Part shown: positions 48,232 through 58,812 of the stretch, in pieces
Numbering within the stretch: position 1 is the first letter of the stretch
Layout: the number at the start of each line of letters is the position of its first letter
Source: Granulosicoccus sp.
GTDB taxonomy: Bacteria > Pseudomonadota > Gammaproteobacteria > Granulosicoccales > Granulosicoccaceae
Reading direction: 5' to 3'
Length of the DNA stretch: 64,000 nucleotides
Assembly (NCBI GenBank): GCA_023300375.1
Contig: JALZWO010000001.1
Coordinates: 1-64,000 of the forward strand
The notes under the pieces: model-generated
Seen by the model: only the letters and a program-made list of their open reading frames with translations
What the model was told of the DNA's origin: nothing
The model's database searches: none
Position numbers and translations under genes: made by a program

Positions 48232-49308
48232 ATGCACGTTATCGTGGGGATGTCTGGCGGCGTGGATTCCGCAGTGACTGCTTTGCTGCTCAAGCAACAA
48301 GGGTATAAAGTCTCTGGCATTTTTATGCAGAACTGGGAAGATGATGATGAGCACTGCACTGCTAGGCAAGACTATCGCGATGCGGCGTCAGTAGCGACCA
48401 AACTTGGAATAGAACTTTCCACGGTCAATTTTTCGGCTGAATACTGGGACAGAGTGTTTGAACATTTTCTTGCAGAATACAGTGCAGGACGTACACCTAA
48501 TCCAGATATCCTTTGTAATAAGGAAATCAAGTTCAAAGCGTTTCTCGATCATGCACACCAGCAAGGTGCTGATGCCATTGCCACTGGGCACTACGTACGT
48601 TCTGGTGGCAACAATGATCAAGTACAACTTCTGCGTGGCAAAGACAACAACAAAGATCAAAGCTACTTTCTTTATACACTGAATCAGGATCAGCTTCGGC
48701 CTACCTTGTTCCCAGTTGGCAGCTTAGATAAACCGCACGTGCGGCAGTTGGCCCAGGATGCAGGCTTTCATGTGTTTAGTAAAAAGGACAGCACGGGCAT
48801 CTGTTTTATTGGAGAGAGAAAATTTACCGCTTTTCTGGGTGAATATCTACCTGCTCAACCCGGAGTTATCGTAACCGACAGCGGACAAAACATAGGTCGT
48901 CACAACGGACTCATGTTCTACACTTTAGGGCAGCGTCAAGGCCTTGGTATAGGCGGTACTCGTGATAGCAATGAGGAGCCTTGGTATGTGCTGGCAAAAG
49001 ATTTAACAGAGAACAGACTCATTGTCGGGCAGGGTCACCACCACCCTACTCTCTTTCGACAATCACTTAATGCCCACGACCTGCATTGGGTAAATGGGCA
49101 CCCGCCTTCAAGCACCTTCCGATGCACGGCAAAGGTAAGGTATCGCCAGCAAGACCAAGCCGCCGTAGTCAACGTAAATGCCGACCACACACTGAACATC
49201 GTTTTCGATGAACCCGTGCGTGCGGCAACTCCTGGGCAATCACTGGTTCTATATAATGGAGACAGCTGCCTAGGTGGAGCAGTTATCAGTGACTTTGACG
49301 ATAGTTAA
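48232..49308 (+). CDS. mnmA: tRNA-specific 2-thiouridylase MnmA
   Basis: I start at ATG 48232 ([15 protein letters not shown]), giving 358 residues and the family N-terminus; an open frame back to the GTG at 48133 adds 33 unrelated residues. The PP-loop SGGVDS, the first catalytic cysteine in [12 protein letters not shown] and the second in [12 protein letters not shown] are intact. It thiolates U34 of tRNA-Lys, -Glu and -Gln with sulphur relayed by the Tus proteins. hflD follows 96 bases downstream, as in many gammaproteobacteria. Confidence 0.95.
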   Translation: MHVIVGMSGGVDSAVTALLLKQQGYKVSGIFMQNWEDDDEHCTARQDYRDAASVATKLGIELSTVNFSAEYWDRVFEHFLAEYSAGRTPNPDILCNKEIKFKAFLDHAHQQGADAIATGHYVRSGGNNDQVQLLRGKDNNKDQSYFLYTLNQDQLRPTLFPVGSLDKPHVRQLAQDAGFHVFSKKDSTGICFIGERKFTAFLGEYLPAQPGVIVTDSGQNIGRHNGLMFYTLGQRQGLGIGGTRDSNEEPWYVLAKDLTENRLIVGQGHHHPTLFRQSLNAHDLHWVNGHPPSSTFRCTAKVRYRQQDQAAVVNVNADHTLNIVFDEPVRAATPGQSLVLYNGDSCLGGAVISDFDDS

Positions 49309-49404
49309 ACGCGCATAACGAGCACAGAACATAAATTCTAATGTTGCTGCGGTAGGCTCGGTATTTACCTCGGCTTTTATTGATACACATCTATACTCAC
49401 ACGT

Positions 49405-50028
49405 ATGAGCCATTTATCAACAATTGAAAACCAAACACTTGCACTGGGCGGTATTTTCCAAGCCGTGTATTTGTGTAAAGCCCTAGCAACCACAGGCACC
49501 TGCGATCAAGACGAATTGCAAACTACATTGCATTCCATTTTGACACTGTCGACAGACAAAGTAATCGATGCGTATGGTGGTAGTGCGCGCGGTATCTCGC
49601 GTGGCTTACGGCTAATGCAATCGCAGCTTGGTGGCACCGCAGAGTCACGCGATATCGAAATTGCTCGCTACTCACTTGCACTCATTCAGCTAGGAAGCAA
49701 CGTTCTAAATAACTCAAACACAACAGAACAATTACGAATTGGCATCAGTCGGGCTCAAGCTATGGAACAGCCAGTGACTGACCCTGACATGATCAACAAT
49801 CTGGCCAATTTGTATCGCAGTAGTATCAGCCATCTCACTCCCAGAATTATGGTGAGTGGTGATCCTGATTATTTAAACAACAATGAGATTGCCTCGACAG
49901 TGCGTGCCGCACTGCTAGGTGGAGTACGTTCTGTCGTTTTATGGAGGCAATGCGGGGGTAGTCGTCCTAAGCTACTGTTCGCACGCAGCCAGTATATTGA
50001 ACGTGCCCAAGAGTACTTGCGGGTATAG
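49405..50028 (+). CDS. hflD: High-frequency lysogenization protein HflD homologue
   Basis: A 207-residue, all-helical protein matching HflD in length and in LALGGIFQAVYLCKALATTG, YGGSARGISRGLRLMQSQLGG and the C-terminal VRAALLGGVRSVVLWRQCGGSR. In E. coli HflD binds phage lambda CII and is peripheral to the membrane; its cellular role is unsettled. The adjacency to mnmA supports the name. The usual next gene, purB, is replaced here by convergent acnB. Confidence 0.93.
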   Translation: MSHLSTIENQTLALGGIFQAVYLCKALATTGTCDQDELQTTLHSILTLSTDKVIDAYGGSARGISRGLRLMQSQLGGTAESRDIEIARYSLALIQLGSNVLNNSNTTEQLRIGISRAQAMEQPVTDPDMINNLANLYRSSISHLTPRIMVSGDPDYLNNNEIASTVRAALLGGVRSVVLWRQCGGSRPKLLFARSQYIERAQEYLRV

Positions 50029-50116
50029 CGCATGAAGTAACTTCCATCAAGCTTTTTTGCGATAGCTTCTATTTCTCCCTGCCGTGCGTAGGAATTCTCA
50101 AACTACCGAACAGCAT

Positions 50117-50149
50117 GTGCAACACACCGCCAGCGGCGGCATGTTGCAC
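50117..50149. terminator. Strong hairpin between hflD and acnB
   Basis: GTGCAACA and TGTTGCAC (8 bp) enclose, after a CA/CA internal loop, a CCGCC/GGCGG stem with an AGC loop. It starts 11 bases after the acnB stop and ends the hflD side too. There is no T-run on either strand, so it is more likely a 3'-end stabiliser or a Rho-assisted terminator. Confidence 0.5.
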
Positions 50150-50159
50150 GGTACGTCAA

Positions 50160-52766
50160 CTAACTGGCGACTTGGATATTGACCGGAATGTCCTTGAACT
50201 TCACCTTCATCTCGTCTGCTGAGTTCTGGAATTCAGAGATTTCGTTGAAATTCAGGTAGCGATAAACCTCCTCGCTCATGGCATCTAGATCCTTCACATA
50301 TTCCATGTACTCAGCCACGGTGGGTAGTCTGCCAAACAGCGCTGCAACGGCTGCTAGTTCAGCTGAGCTCAGGTATACGAAAGCACCCTTGCCCAATCGG
50401 TTAGGAAAGTTTCTGGTAGAGGTAGACACTACGGTAGCCCCGGGTTTTACCCGTGCCTGATTACCCATGCACAAAGAGCACCCTGGCATTTCGAGTCTAG
50501 CGCCTGCTGCACCGAAGATATTGTAGTAACCCTCTTCTTTTAGCTGGTGCTCATCCATGCGCGTTGGTGGAGCGATCCACAATACGGTGTCAACGTATTC
50601 ACCCGCTTTCTCTATTAACTTGCCTGCAGCTCGGTAGTGACCAATGTTGGTCATGCAAGAACCGATAAACACTTCGTCTACTTTCGTGTTTTGTACTTCA
50701 GACAATGGCTTCACATCATCAGGATCGTTAGGACACGCTAGCAGAGGCTCTTTGAGTTCGTTGAGATCAATCTCAATAATCTCAGCGTACTCGGCATCAG
50801 CATCAGCTTCCAGAAGTGTTGGGTTCTCGAGCCACTCTTCCATTTTCCGGGCACGGCGCTCAAGAGTTCGAGAATCGTCGTAGCCTTGGTCAATCATCCA
50901 ACGAAGCAATGTGATGTTGGAGGTGATGTATTCCTTCAGCGGATCAATTTCCAGCTTAACTGTACAACCACCTGCCGAACGCTCAGCCGTAGCATCCGCA
51001 AGCTCAAATGCTTGCTCAAGTTTGAGGTCTTTAAGGCCTTCAATCTCTACACACTTGCCTGAGAAAATGTTCTTCTTGCCCTTCTTTTCAACGGTAAGCA
51101 AACCACGCTTGAGTGCAGCATAAGGGATAGCATTAACCAGATCACGAAGCGTAATTCCTGGCTGCATTTTACCTTTGAAACGTACCAACACTGACTCTGG
51201 CATATTCAACGGCATAACGCCTACTGCCGAGGCAAATGCTACAAGTCCGGAACCTGCTGGGAATGAGATACCCATAGGAAAACGTGTGTGCGAGTCGCCA
51301 CCAGTACCCACTGTGTCAGGCAGTAGCATCCTGTTAAGCCAGCTATGAATAATGCCATCACCCGGACGCAAAGCTACACCCCCTCTGGTAGACATGAAGT
51401 CAGGCAGGGTGTGATGCGTATTAACATCGATGGGCTTAGGGTACGCAGCTGTATGACAAAACGACTGCATAACCAGATCAGCGGTAAAACCAAGGCAAGC
51501 TAAATCTTTGAGCTCGTCGCGTGTCATAGGACCGGTGGTATCTTGAGAACCCACGGTTGTCATTTTAGGTTCGCAATACTGACCGGCGCGAATGCCGTCA
51601 ACACCACAGGCCTTACCAACGATTTTTTGTGCCAACGTGTAACCCTTGTCGCTTGGATCGTTAGCACCGGGACGCAAGAATACCGTGCTGAAATCCAGCC
51701 CTAATGATTCACGAGCACGATCTGTGAGACCACGACCAATGATCAGTGGAATTCGACCACCGGCACGTACTTCATCGAGTAACACCTCGTTGCCAAGTTC
51801 GAAGGTGGACAGCACCTCGTCAGAACCGTGCTTGGTAACTTTGCCCTCGAACGGATAAATATCGATAACGTCGCCTGTTTCCATACTATTGACATCACAT
51901 TCAATAGGCAATGCACCGGCATCTTCCAGCGTGTTGTAAAAAATAGGCGCAATTTTTGAACCCAGAACAAAACCGCCATCACGACGATTAGGAATAAAAG
52001 GGATGTCATTGCCCATGTGCCACAGCACGGAGTTAGTGGCTGACTTTCTGGATGAACCTGTACCCACTACATCGCCAACGTAGGCAATCGTGTGGCCCTT
52101 GTCTTTGAGCTTCTGAATGTCTGCCAGAGGGGTCGCACTGAGCCCCTCACGTTCGAACTTGAGCATCGCTAGAGCGTGCAAAGGGATGTCAGGACGTGAC
52201 CATGCATCAACAGCAGGCGACAGATCGTCAGTGTTGGTTTCTCCGGGTACTTTAAACACTGTGACTGAGACTTTTTTCGGCACATCTTCTTTGCTCAAGA
52301 ACCATTCGGCGTCAGCCCAAGATTGCATGGTTCTTTTGGCAGCTTCATTGCCTTGCTTGGCTTTTTCTTCTACATCGTGGAAGGCATCGAACATAAGCAA
52401 GGTATGCGATAGAGCTTTGCAGGCAGCATCTGACAAATCTTTATCGTCTAGTGCAGCAATGAGCGGTTGGATGTTGTATCCACCTAACATAGTCCCTAGC
52501 AGCTCAATAGCAGCAACTGGAGTTACCAATGGCGAGCTCGCCTCACCTTTGGCGACAGCGGCTAAAAAACCAGCCTTTACGTACGCAGCTTCATCCACCC
52601 CCGCTGGAATACGGTTACTTAACAAGTGTAACAGGAAGTCCTCTTCGCCTTTGGGCGGTGCCTTGAGCAACTCAACTAAGCCGGCGGTTTGCTCCGCATT
52701 GAGCGGTTGCGCAACAATACCTTGCGCTTGGCGTTCTGCTTCGTGTTGTCGATAAACTTCTAACAT
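50160..52766 (-). CDS. acnB: Bifunctional aconitate hydratase 2 / 2-methylisocitrate dehydratase
   Basis: An 868-residue AcnB: N-terminal HEAT-like domain (1-160), swivel domain and the catalytic core with the Fe-S cysteines in [11 protein letters not shown] and PGCSLCMGN. It interconverts citrate and isocitrate in the TCA cycle and can act in the 2-methylcitrate cycle. A near-ideal GGAGG lies seven bases before the ATG. uvrB lies 58 bases upstream on the same strand, but the functions are unrelated. Confidence 0.97.
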   Translation of the reverse strand: MLEVYRQHEAERQAQGIVAQPLNAEQTAGLVELLKAPPKGEEDFLLHLLSNRIPAGVDEAAYVKAGFLAAVAKGEASSPLVTPVAAIELLGTMLGGYNIQPLIAALDDKDLSDAACKALSHTLLMFDAFHDVEEKAKQGNEAAKRTMQSWADAEWFLSKEDVPKKVSVTVFKVPGETNTDDLSPAVDAWSRPDIPLHALAMLKFEREGLSATPLADIQKLKDKGHTIAYVGDVVGTGSSRKSATNSVLWHMGNDIPFIPNRRDGGFVLGSKIAPIFYNTLEDAGALPIECDVNSMETGDVIDIYPFEGKVTKHGSDEVLSTFELGNEVLLDEVRAGGRIPLIIGRGLTDRARESLGLDFSTVFLRPGANDPSDKGYTLAQKIVGKACGVDGIRAGQYCEPKMTTVGSQDTTGPMTRDELKDLACLGFTADLVMQSFCHTAAYPKPIDVNTHHTLPDFMSTRGGVALRPGDGIIHSWLNRMLLPDTVGTGGDSHTRFPMGISFPAGSGLVAFASAVGVMPLNMPESVLVRFKGKMQPGITLRDLVNAIPYAALKRGLLTVEKKGKKNIFSGKCVEIEGLKDLKLEQAFELADATAERSAGGCTVKLEIDPLKEYITSNITLLRWMIDQGYDDSRTLERRARKMEEWLENPTLLEADADAEYAEIIEIDLNELKEPLLACPNDPDDVKPLSEVQNTKVDEVFIGSCMTNIGHYRAAGKLIEKAGEYVDTVLWIAPPTRMDEHQLKEEGYYNIFGAAGARLEMPGCSLCMGNQARVKPGATVVSTSTRNFPNRLGKGAFVYLSSAELAAVAALFGRLPTVAEYMEYVKDLDAMSEEVYRYLNFNEISEFQNSADEMKVKFKDIPVNIQVAS

Positions 52767-52824
52767 CTCTATTCCTCCAATTACTCACACTGTTAAGAGC
52801 GGCTAGAGCCGACTCATGACTAAA

Positions 52825-54939
52825 TTACTTGGTGGTTACCGGTTTAGTGCGCGAACGTTTTCTAGTTGGCTTTGAATCGCTCACTGGCGAGCCCGCCTTG
52901 TTCCCGTCTACAACCGATAGCTCTACACCACCTCCTTTGAATACGTTTGCACGAATATGTTCCAGTTCATCGCGCAATTGCGCTGCCGTTTCGAATTCAA
53001 GATTACGTGCGCAATCATACATCTGTTTTTCCAGTTGCTTCATGCGTTTTGTGGCGTCATCCATCGACAGGCCTATTATATCTGGTTGTGCACTTGTATC
53101 CTTGCTACCTTGCTGCCCTCGCCGCTTGTCATTGCCAGAGCCCCCAGCTTCCATAACATCATGAACGGCCTTCTTGATACCAGTTGGGGTTATACCGTGC
53201 TCGATATTGTAGTTTTCCTGCACCTCTCTACGTCGGCTCGTTTCATCCATGGCCCGCTGCATGGAACCGGTAAGCGTATCTGCATAGAGGATGGCCTTGC
53301 CATGCAGGTTACGTGCGGCGCGTCCAATTGTCTGAATCAATGAACGATCAGAGCGCAAGAATCCCTCTTTATCGGCATCGAGAATGGCAACTAGAGACAC
53401 CTCGGGCAAATCCAGCCCCTCTCTGAGCAGATTGATACCCACAATGACGTCAAATATCCCTAAACGCAGGTCACGAATGATCTCACTGCGCTCAACAGTG
53501 TCTACATCGGAGTGCAAGTAACGCACTTTAACACCGTGCTCACCGAGGTAATCGGTAAGATCCTCAGACATGCGTTTGGTGAGCGTGGTGATGAGCACAC
53601 GTTCGCCTTTGGCTGCCCGCTCGTTGATCTCAGAGAGCACATCATCCACTTGCGTACGTGCGGGTCTGATCTCCACCTCTGGATCGAGTAAGCCTGTGGG
53701 ACGAACCACCTGCTCTATCACTGCATCGGCGTGGGCTTTTTCATAGTTGCCCGGTGTGGCCGACACAAAAATGGTTTGCGGTGACAGCGATTCCCATTCT
53801 TCAAACTTCAGTGGCCGGTTATCCAGCGCAGAAGGTAGGCGAAACCCGAAGTTCACCAGATTCTCCTTACGTGAACGATCGCCTTTGTACATAGCGCCCA
53901 GTTGAGGCACGGTGACATGACTCTCATCGATGAATAATAAGCTGTCTTCAGGCAGGTAATCAAACAAACACGGTGGCGGCTCACCAGGTTGTCTGCCAGA
54001 CAAATAACGCGAGTAATTTTCGATGCCTGAGCAGTAGCCCAGCTCATGAATCATCTCCAGATCAAACTGAGTGCGTTGTTGTAGGCGCTGAGCTTCTAGC
54101 AGTTTACCCGCGCCCGTAAGATGCTCAAGACGATCTCGCAGTTCATCCTTGATGAAGTCAGTGGCGTCAAGAAGACGTTGGCGTGGGGTTACATAGTGGG
54201 TTTTGGGATAAATGGTGAGTCTGGGCACCTTACGCATAATCTCCCCAGTTAGCGGATCGAAAAAGCTTAAAGTTTCTATTTCATCATCGAACAGCTCCAC
54301 GCGGATGGCTTCACGCTCAGAATCTGCTGGGTAGATATCGATAATTTCGCCTCGCACACGGTAAGTACCGCGTTTGAGCTCCACATCGTTACGGCTGTAT
54401 TGCAGCTCGGCTAGTCGTCGCAGCACATCGCGCTGATTAACCGTCTCACCACGTTTGAGGTGCAACACCATCTTATGGTACTGCTGAGGGTCGCCTAGCC
54501 CATAAATAGATGACACCGTAGCAACGATAATGGTGTCACGACGCTCAAACAGCGCCTTGGTGGCTGACAGACGCATTTGCTCAATGTGCTCATTGATCGA
54601 CGAATCTTTTTCTATAAAGGTGTCGCTGGCCGGCACATAGGCTTCGGGCTGGTAGTAGTCGTAGTAAGAGACGAAGTACTCAACCGCGTTATCGGGGAAG
54701 AAATCTTTGAACTCCCCATAGAGCTGCGCGGCCAACGTCTTGTTCGGCGCGAGCACAATGGCCGGACGCTGCTGCTTTTGCAAAATATTGGCAATGGTGA
54801 AGGTTTTGCCCGAACCTGTTACGCCGAGAAGGGTCTGGTAGGCCAAACCGTCGTCAATGCCTTCAGACAGACTCGCAATAGCACCAGGCTGATGCCCTGC
54901 AGGGGTGTATGCCGTTTGCAGATCGAATAGGTTCGACAT
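52825..54939 (-). CDS. uvrB: Excinuclease ABC subunit UvrB
   Basis: A 704-residue helicase-like repair protein: Walker A GVTGSGKT at 39-46, the beta-hairpin [12 protein letters not shown], the DESH box, the helicase motifs in [16 protein letters not shown] and RAARN, and the C-terminal UVR motif ([20 protein letters not shown]) that binds UvrC. It verifies DNA damage after UvrA loading. It carries an extra basic tail of about 25 residues ([11 protein letters not shown]), making it longer than the usual 670. Confidence 0.97.
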   Translation of the reverse strand: MSNLFDLQTAYTPAGHQPGAIASLSEGIDDGLAYQTLLGVTGSGKTFTIANILQKQQRPAIVLAPNKTLAAQLYGEFKDFFPDNAVEYFVSYYDYYQPEAYVPASDTFIEKDSSINEHIEQMRLSATKALFERRDTIIVATVSSIYGLGDPQQYHKMVLHLKRGETVNQRDVLRRLAELQYSRNDVELKRGTYRVRGEIIDIYPADSEREAIRVELFDDEIETLSFFDPLTGEIMRKVPRLTIYPKTHYVTPRQRLLDATDFIKDELRDRLEHLTGAGKLLEAQRLQQRTQFDLEMIHELGYCSGIENYSRYLSGRQPGEPPPCLFDYLPEDSLLFIDESHVTVPQLGAMYKGDRSRKENLVNFGFRLPSALDNRPLKFEEWESLSPQTIFVSATPGNYEKAHADAVIEQVVRPTGLLDPEVEIRPARTQVDDVLSEINERAAKGERVLITTLTKRMSEDLTDYLGEHGVKVRYLHSDVDTVERSEIIRDLRLGIFDVIVGINLLREGLDLPEVSLVAILDADKEGFLRSDRSLIQTIGRAARNLHGKAILYADTLTGSMQRAMDETSRRREVQENYNIEHGITPTGIKKAVHDVMEAGGSGNDKRRGQQGSKDTSAQPDIIGLSMDDATKRMKQLEKQMYDCARNLEFETAAQLRDELEHIRANVFKGGGVELSVVDGNKAGSPVSDSKPTRKRSRTKPVTTK

Positions 54940-55012
54940 GGACTATTTAGGTACCTAAGAGACCTGATTGTACAATCATTTGAAAGTAATCGAAAAATTA
55001 GTCGTTAACTGA

Positions 55013-55040
55013 TTGACCTAAACGAATAATGTAATTAAAC
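55013..55040 (+). promoter_or_regulatory. Candidate promoter of tRNA-Asn
   Basis: TTGACC and TTAAAC are 16 bases apart, with the -10 box ending 11 bases before the mature tRNA. The -35 is good, the -10 weak. A TAATGT overlaps the spacer as an alternative. Confidence 0.35.
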
Positions 55041-55051
55041 TTCGTCTCGAT

Positions 55052-55127
55052 TCCTTGGTAGCTCAGTTGGTAGAGCAAATGACTGTTAATCATTGGGTCG
55101 GCGGTTCGAGCCCGTCCCAAGGAGCCA
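55052..55127 (+). tRNA. tRNA-Asn (anticodon GUU)
   Basis: A 76-base cloverleaf with encoded CCA. The acceptor stem pairs TCCTTGG (55052-55058) with CCAAGGA (55117-55123), the D arm reads AGCTCAGTTGGTAGAGC, and the anticodon stem-loop is ATGA-CTGTTAA-TCAT with anticodon GTT at 55085-55087. The T arm carries GGTTCGAGC. A single tRNA, lying divergently from uvrB and followed by its own terminator. Confidence 0.97.
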
Positions 55128-55138
55128 TTAAAATCTAA

Positions 55139-55179
55139 GCGTTATGTCAAATGAGTTGTTTGGCATAGCGTTTTTTTTT
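55139..55179 (+). terminator. Intrinsic terminator of tRNA-Asn
   Basis: A 12-pair stem with two G-U pairs (CGTTATGTCAAA with TTTGGCATAGCG, loop of seven), followed directly by nine T residues, beginning 12 bases after the tRNA CCA end. A textbook Rho-independent terminator. Confidence 0.9.
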
Positions 55180-55579
55180 GCTCGCCGAACACCGCTGGTG
55201 GTGCAATCTGCAATATTGCTATCTAAGCCTAGCAAAATTAATCCCCCAAATGTGGCGTCGCTGGCACCGAATGGAAGGAGGCCAGCTTAGATCCCCCTCT
55301 CTTCAGGCGCTCAATTGACCAATCCAGCTGAAAAACCTCTGTTCGATCTAGAAGATTTGTTAAAAATGCCCAAAATGCTGGCCCTTATCGAGATATCCAG
55401 CCACTCACTGTGTTGCTGAGGGGGTTATTTGATAGACTGAAACTGATGCATGTACTGAGAGGTTCAAAGCGACTTTACTGTCGTTAGTTCTGCAGTGCAG
55501 GTTCGTTGAGTAGAAACCAAAGGTTTAGGTACTCACTTGCATTAAATGACGAAATAGGCAGCCGCCAGGGAACACAATT
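55180..55579. other. Gene-free stretch downstream of tRNA-Asn
   Basis: This 400-base stretch has no gene I can support and no integrase remnant; I found no second copy of the tRNA 3' end, so there is no sign of an integrated element at this tRNA. Its last part must contain the promoter of the 391-residue protein; AGGG lies nine bases before that ATG. Confidence 0.55.
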
Positions 55580-56755
55580 ATGGGACAAGCCGTAAAGAAA
55601 TCTGATCAGATTGCAACTGATCGACGCCCCAGCAAGGTTCTGCGCCAGAGAAACATACAGCTAGTCAACTTGGGCACTTATACCCAAAACGATACATCGC
55701 GGATACCTGTACTTCGTGCAAAAAAGCCCAACACAAAATCAATAGCACCACAAAGAACACACTCGGAATATGTCAAGCTGGAATCTCAGCCATTTGACAC
55801 AAAAGCGGCCACGAATGACACCGCATTCGGCCAATCAAGATCGGAGTCTAAGCAGCAACACACCCCCCCAAAGAACCCACTGACCGTCATCATTTTAGGC
55901 AGCCTATGTTTCGGTAGCCTCGTGGGATACCAATGGTCGTCGTTGCACAACCTGGCACCTTTAGCTGGCAATAAGGTTGAATCTGATCTTGGAATCGACA
56001 GTGTTGCAACCGCGGAACCAACAGCAGCTGTTGCCACGTTAGCAGAGCCTGTTGCACCACAAACTCAAGCACTGGCGCTAACGCAAGCACAAACAGATGC
56101 AGCGATAGAGCGTGAACAGCAATATCGTCTTGAGGAAAAAGAGTTCCTCTCACAGATCGATTGGCTTAATAACCAGAATAGCAACTTGATCAACGAGCTG
56201 GATACTCTCAAGATAGAGACGCTCAACCAGAATCGCGAATTGCTGGCGATGGAGCTAGAGGTTGTAGCGCTTCAGTCTCAATCCGAGCCCTCAACAGAAA
56301 CTCGTGTGATTTACAACTTTGTGAACACACCTATTGGCTCTTCAACCCCGGTGCAATTCGGCGGTTCGAATACTCCATACAACGAAGATGTAGTGGAAGA
56401 CTCTGACGAATCAATCGCATACAAATTGGAACAACAGCGCTCGCAATACAATGATGAGGGCCAGCGTGTCTACGATCTCGAGACCGGAGAGTATATTGAA
56501 ACTTCCAACGAGAGTTTCGTTGGATCAAACAGTCAGGGCAATTTTGAAGAGTTAAACAATGAGGATTCGCCCAACGAGTTAGATTCGTACGAAACAGTTA
56601 ACTCAGAGCTGCTCAACGAGTTGCAGCAAGTGCGCCTGCGGCAATTTGAAGCTGGCCTACTGGACTACGACCATGCAACCGGTACTTTCGTGCAAAAAGA
56701 TTTTGGAAACGCAAACAGCGATCGTATTTCATACCCGCCTATCGCCACTGAGTGA
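55580..56755 (+). CDS. Unrecognised single-pass membrane protein with coiled coil and repeated motif
   Basis: I do not recognise this 391-residue protein. Residues 1-99 are basic, polar and presumably cytoplasmic; one membrane segment lies at about 101-117; the rest should be periplasmic. Residues 171-236 form a strong coiled coil (Glu/Leu/Asn/Gln). The C-terminal 150 residues are acidic. Two similar segments occur there, at about 283-310 and 348-377, each with a Leu/Gln/Arg helix, then a YD-X2-3-TG-X-(F/Y) turn, as in YDLETGEYIE and YDHATGTFVQ. The layout is that of an envelope scaffold. It is monocistronic, between tRNA-Asn and a convergent operon. Confidence 0.75.
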   Translation: MGQAVKKSDQIATDRRPSKVLRQRNIQLVNLGTYTQNDTSRIPVLRAKKPNTKSIAPQRTHSEYVKLESQPFDTKAATNDTAFGQSRSESKQQHTPPKNPLTVIILGSLCFGSLVGYQWSSLHNLAPLAGNKVESDLGIDSVATAEPTAAVATLAEPVAPQTQALALTQAQTDAAIEREQQYRLEEKEFLSQIDWLNNQNSNLINELDTLKIETLNQNRELLAMELEVVALQSQSEPSTETRVIYNFVNTPIGSSTPVQFGGSNTPYNEDVVEDSDESIAYKLEQQRSQYNDEGQRVYDLETGEYIETSNESFVGSNSQGNFEELNNEDSPNELDSYETVNSELLNELQQVRLRQFEAGLLDYDHATGTFVQKDFGNANSDRISYPPIATE

Positions 56756-56842
56756 TTCAAGAACGTTAGCTCTGAGTGTAAGCAATCCCGGAGCTAAGAA
56801 CCCTGCCGTATTTATCAGCAATGATTGTTGCCTGTGAATAGA

Positions 56843-56877
56843 CATACCCGCGTGCCACCCTTGTGGCAAGAGGTATG
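56843..56877. terminator. Hairpin between convergent genes
   Basis: Outer arms CATACC/GGTATG and inner arms TGCCAC/GTGGCA, with a short asymmetric internal loop, form a stable stem in the gap after the 391-residue protein gene and the DoxX-like gene. It has no T-run, so strength is uncertain. Confidence 0.45.
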
Positions 56878-56891
56878 CCTATCTTCAATCG

Positions 56892-57296
56892 CTACTTACG
56901 TTGAACAGGCAAGCCATGGCGATTTAAGAAAAGATTAACAAAAGACAGCACTAAGAAAACGATAGCCATTATAAATAATTGGTAGGTAGGCTCAGCACCT
57001 GGCTCTAATGCCACCTTAATGCCCAATGCAGGCGATAGATGAAAACCTACAGCACCGATTACCACGCTAGTGGCAACAGCTGCACCCAAAGCTCTCGATT
57101 TGGGATGAAACATCAGTAAGCCCGCCACAATCTCAAGCACTCCAGTAACTAATCTGAAACCAGGCTCGAACAATGCAATATGAGTGTTTTGTGCAATGGT
57201 ACTAAAAATAAGATTATCGGCTCCGAACTTCTGTGCCCCCATAAACAACATTGCACCTGCTAGTGCAATCGCAAAGATATGTTTTACCAACGTCAT
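56892..57296 (-). CDS. DoxX-like small membrane protein
   Basis: Start at ATG 57296, with AGGA seven bases upstream, gives 134 residues; a TTG six codons earlier is weaker. Four membrane segments and the pattern FMGAQKFGADN, GFRLVTGVLEIVAGLLMFHP place it near the DoxX/DUF4870-like group of quinone- or stress-linked membrane proteins. It is the last gene of a three-gene minus-strand unit, 46 bases after the aldehyde dehydrogenase. Function unknown. Confidence 0.72.
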   Translation of the reverse strand: MTLVKHIFAIALAGAMLFMGAQKFGADNLIFSTIAQNTHIALFEPGFRLVTGVLEIVAGLLMFHPKSRALGAAVATSVVIGAVGFHLSPALGIKVALEPGAEPTYQLFIMAIVFLVLSFVNLFLNRHGLPVQRK

Positions 57297-57342
57297 AAAA
57301 ATATTCCTGAGCAAAAGGTTTGATTACCGTTAAAGTTAAAAT

Positions 57343-58728
57343 TTACAACACACCACTTTTAATTACCAACATCTTTTCTCTTGTCATCTCGTGCATAGAG
57401 TATTGAATGCCTCCCATACCCAAACCGGACGAATCACGACCGCCAAATGGCATCCAGTCAACGCGAAAGGCAGTGTGATCGTTAATCATAACCGCTGTTG
57501 CATTTAGCTTGTTAGACGTATCGAGCACATCAGTGAGATCGTTAGAGTAAATAGACGCTTGGAAGGCAACATCGAGAGAGTTAGCTTTGGCTATTGCCTC
57601 GTTCTTGTCTGTATAAGAATAGACACAAACCACCGGACCAAAAATTTCTCGTTGCGAGACTGTTGCCTTGTCGTCAGGATTTAAAAGCACCGTTGGTGAA
57701 AAACAGGTATCTGAAATTCTTTTTCCACCACACAATACAACTGCCCCACCTTCTCGAGCTTCCTCTACCCACTGCTCAACTCGGTCAACCTCTCTTGGCA
57801 ATATTAATGGTCCCACTTCTGTCTTTGGATCAAGTGGATCACCAACAATTAACTTCGATGCCTTCTCAGCTAGCTTTTTAGCTAACTCTTCGCAATTACT
57901 TTCGTGCACATAAACCCGCTGAACTGAAACACAAACCTGACCCGCATGGTAGAAACCGCCTTTGAGTAGACTATCGATAACAGTATCTACTGAAGCTGAC
58001 TTATCCACTATCACAGGGGCTGCACCACCATGCTCCAATGCGCATCGTGTTCCTGGCGAAAGCTTTGAACGAAGCATCCAGCCAACAGCTGCCGAGCCAA
58101 TAAACGAGAAAAAATTAACACGTTGATCAGTGATTAGTTTTTCGGCATCTGCATCTTCCACCATCAGAGCCTGACACCATCCCTCTGGTAGCCCTGCCTC
58201 TTTAAGGATCGATACAAATTTGAAACACGATAAAGGTGTGGTTCGCGCAGGCTTAATAATCACAGGTGCACCCACGGCAATGGCCGGAATCGTTTGATGC
58301 ACGATGAGGTTGAGTGGATGGTTAAACGCGCTAATAGACGCAACGACACCAATGGGTTCTCGCTGCGTAAATGCCAACCTGTTGGTTGACGCTTCAGTGA
58401 GTCCCATGGGGATTTGCTCACCTTTAATGTGAGGTATATGCTCAATCGCCAAGCTAATACAGTTTATGGCTCTGAGAACCTCAACCTTAGAATCTGCATA
58501 GGGCTTACCCCCTTCTTGCGCAGCAATACGCGTTAACTCATCCACTTGACTGCTCATGATTTTTTCAGCACGCTTCAGAATTTCAATTCTTTGGTGTGCT
58601 GGCAACCAAGCTGCCCGATCAGTAAACAGGGCGTGTGCTTTAGACAGAGCCTTATCAACATCCGCTGTCGAGCTAATAGCTACTTCTTGGATTACCTCAG
58701 AGTTGTAGGGATTTGAGACAGTTAGCAT
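57343..58728 (-). CDS. NAD(P)-dependent aldehyde dehydrogenase
   Basis: A 461-residue ALDH with the general base Glu233 in LEHGGAAP, the nucleophile Cys266 in HAGQVCVSVQRVYV, the cofactor loop FIGSAAVGW and the EIFGPVV block. The HAGQVC form of the active site is seen in ALDHs acting on small polar or phosphonate/lactaldehyde-type aldehydes, so a short hydroxy- or oxo-aldehyde is plausible. It lies downstream of an acetolactate synthase-like gene with a perfect hairpin between them. Substrate unknown. Confidence 0.88.
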   Translation of the reverse strand: MLTVSNPYNSEVIQEVAISSTADVDKALSKAHALFTDRAAWLPAHQRIEILKRAEKIMSSQVDELTRIAAQEGGKPYADSKVEVLRAINCISLAIEHIPHIKGEQIPMGLTEASTNRLAFTQREPIGVVASISAFNHPLNLIVHQTIPAIAVGAPVIIKPARTTPLSCFKFVSILKEAGLPEGWCQALMVEDADAEKLITDQRVNFFSFIGSAAVGWMLRSKLSPGTRCALEHGGAAPVIVDKSASVDTVIDSLLKGGFYHAGQVCVSVQRVYVHESNCEELAKKLAEKASKLIVGDPLDPKTEVGPLILPREVDRVEQWVEEAREGGAVVLCGGKRISDTCFSPTVLLNPDDKATVSQREIFGPVVCVYSYTDKNEAIAKANSLDVAFQASIYSNDLTDVLDTSNKLNATAVMINDHTAFRVDWMPFGGRDSSGLGMGGIQYSMHEMTREKMLVIKSGVL

Positions 58729-58777
58729 GTCGTTGATTCCATTGAATGTAGATGATGTGCATGTGGATTCTCTGTGC

Positions 58778-58802
58778 GCGACATCGGCAGAGCCGATGTC
58801 GC
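58778..58802 (-). other. Perfect hairpin between the ThDP-enzyme and aldehyde dehydrogenase genes
   Basis: An 11-base-pair perfect stem, GCGACATCGGC and its complement, with a three-base loop, begins 11 bases after the stop of the acetolactate synthase-like gene and ends 50 bases before the aldehyde dehydrogenase ATG. In the transcribed direction no T-run follows; a T-run precedes it. It is better explained as an mRNA stabiliser or attenuator than as a terminator. Confidence 0.6.
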
Positions 58803-58812
58803 TTCAAAAAAC

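Noticed and set aside
52117-52755. A 212-codon plus-strand open frame opposite the start of acnB.
   Set aside because: It is antisense to a conserved, intact AcnB and has a Ser/Ala-rich composition typical of shadow frames.
52799-52812. Short palindrome CGGCTAGAGCCG between uvrB and acnB.
   Set aside because: Five-base arms with no T-run; too short to call a terminator or an operator.
55052-55579. Possible integration site at tRNA-Asn.
   Set aside because: No integrase gene, no duplicated tRNA 3' end and no change in gene style downstream; the tRNA is followed directly by its own terminator.
56360-56380. A tRNA T-loop-like GGCGGTTCGAATAC segment.
   Set aside because: It lies inside a protein-coding gene, and no acceptor, D or anticodon arms can be built around it.
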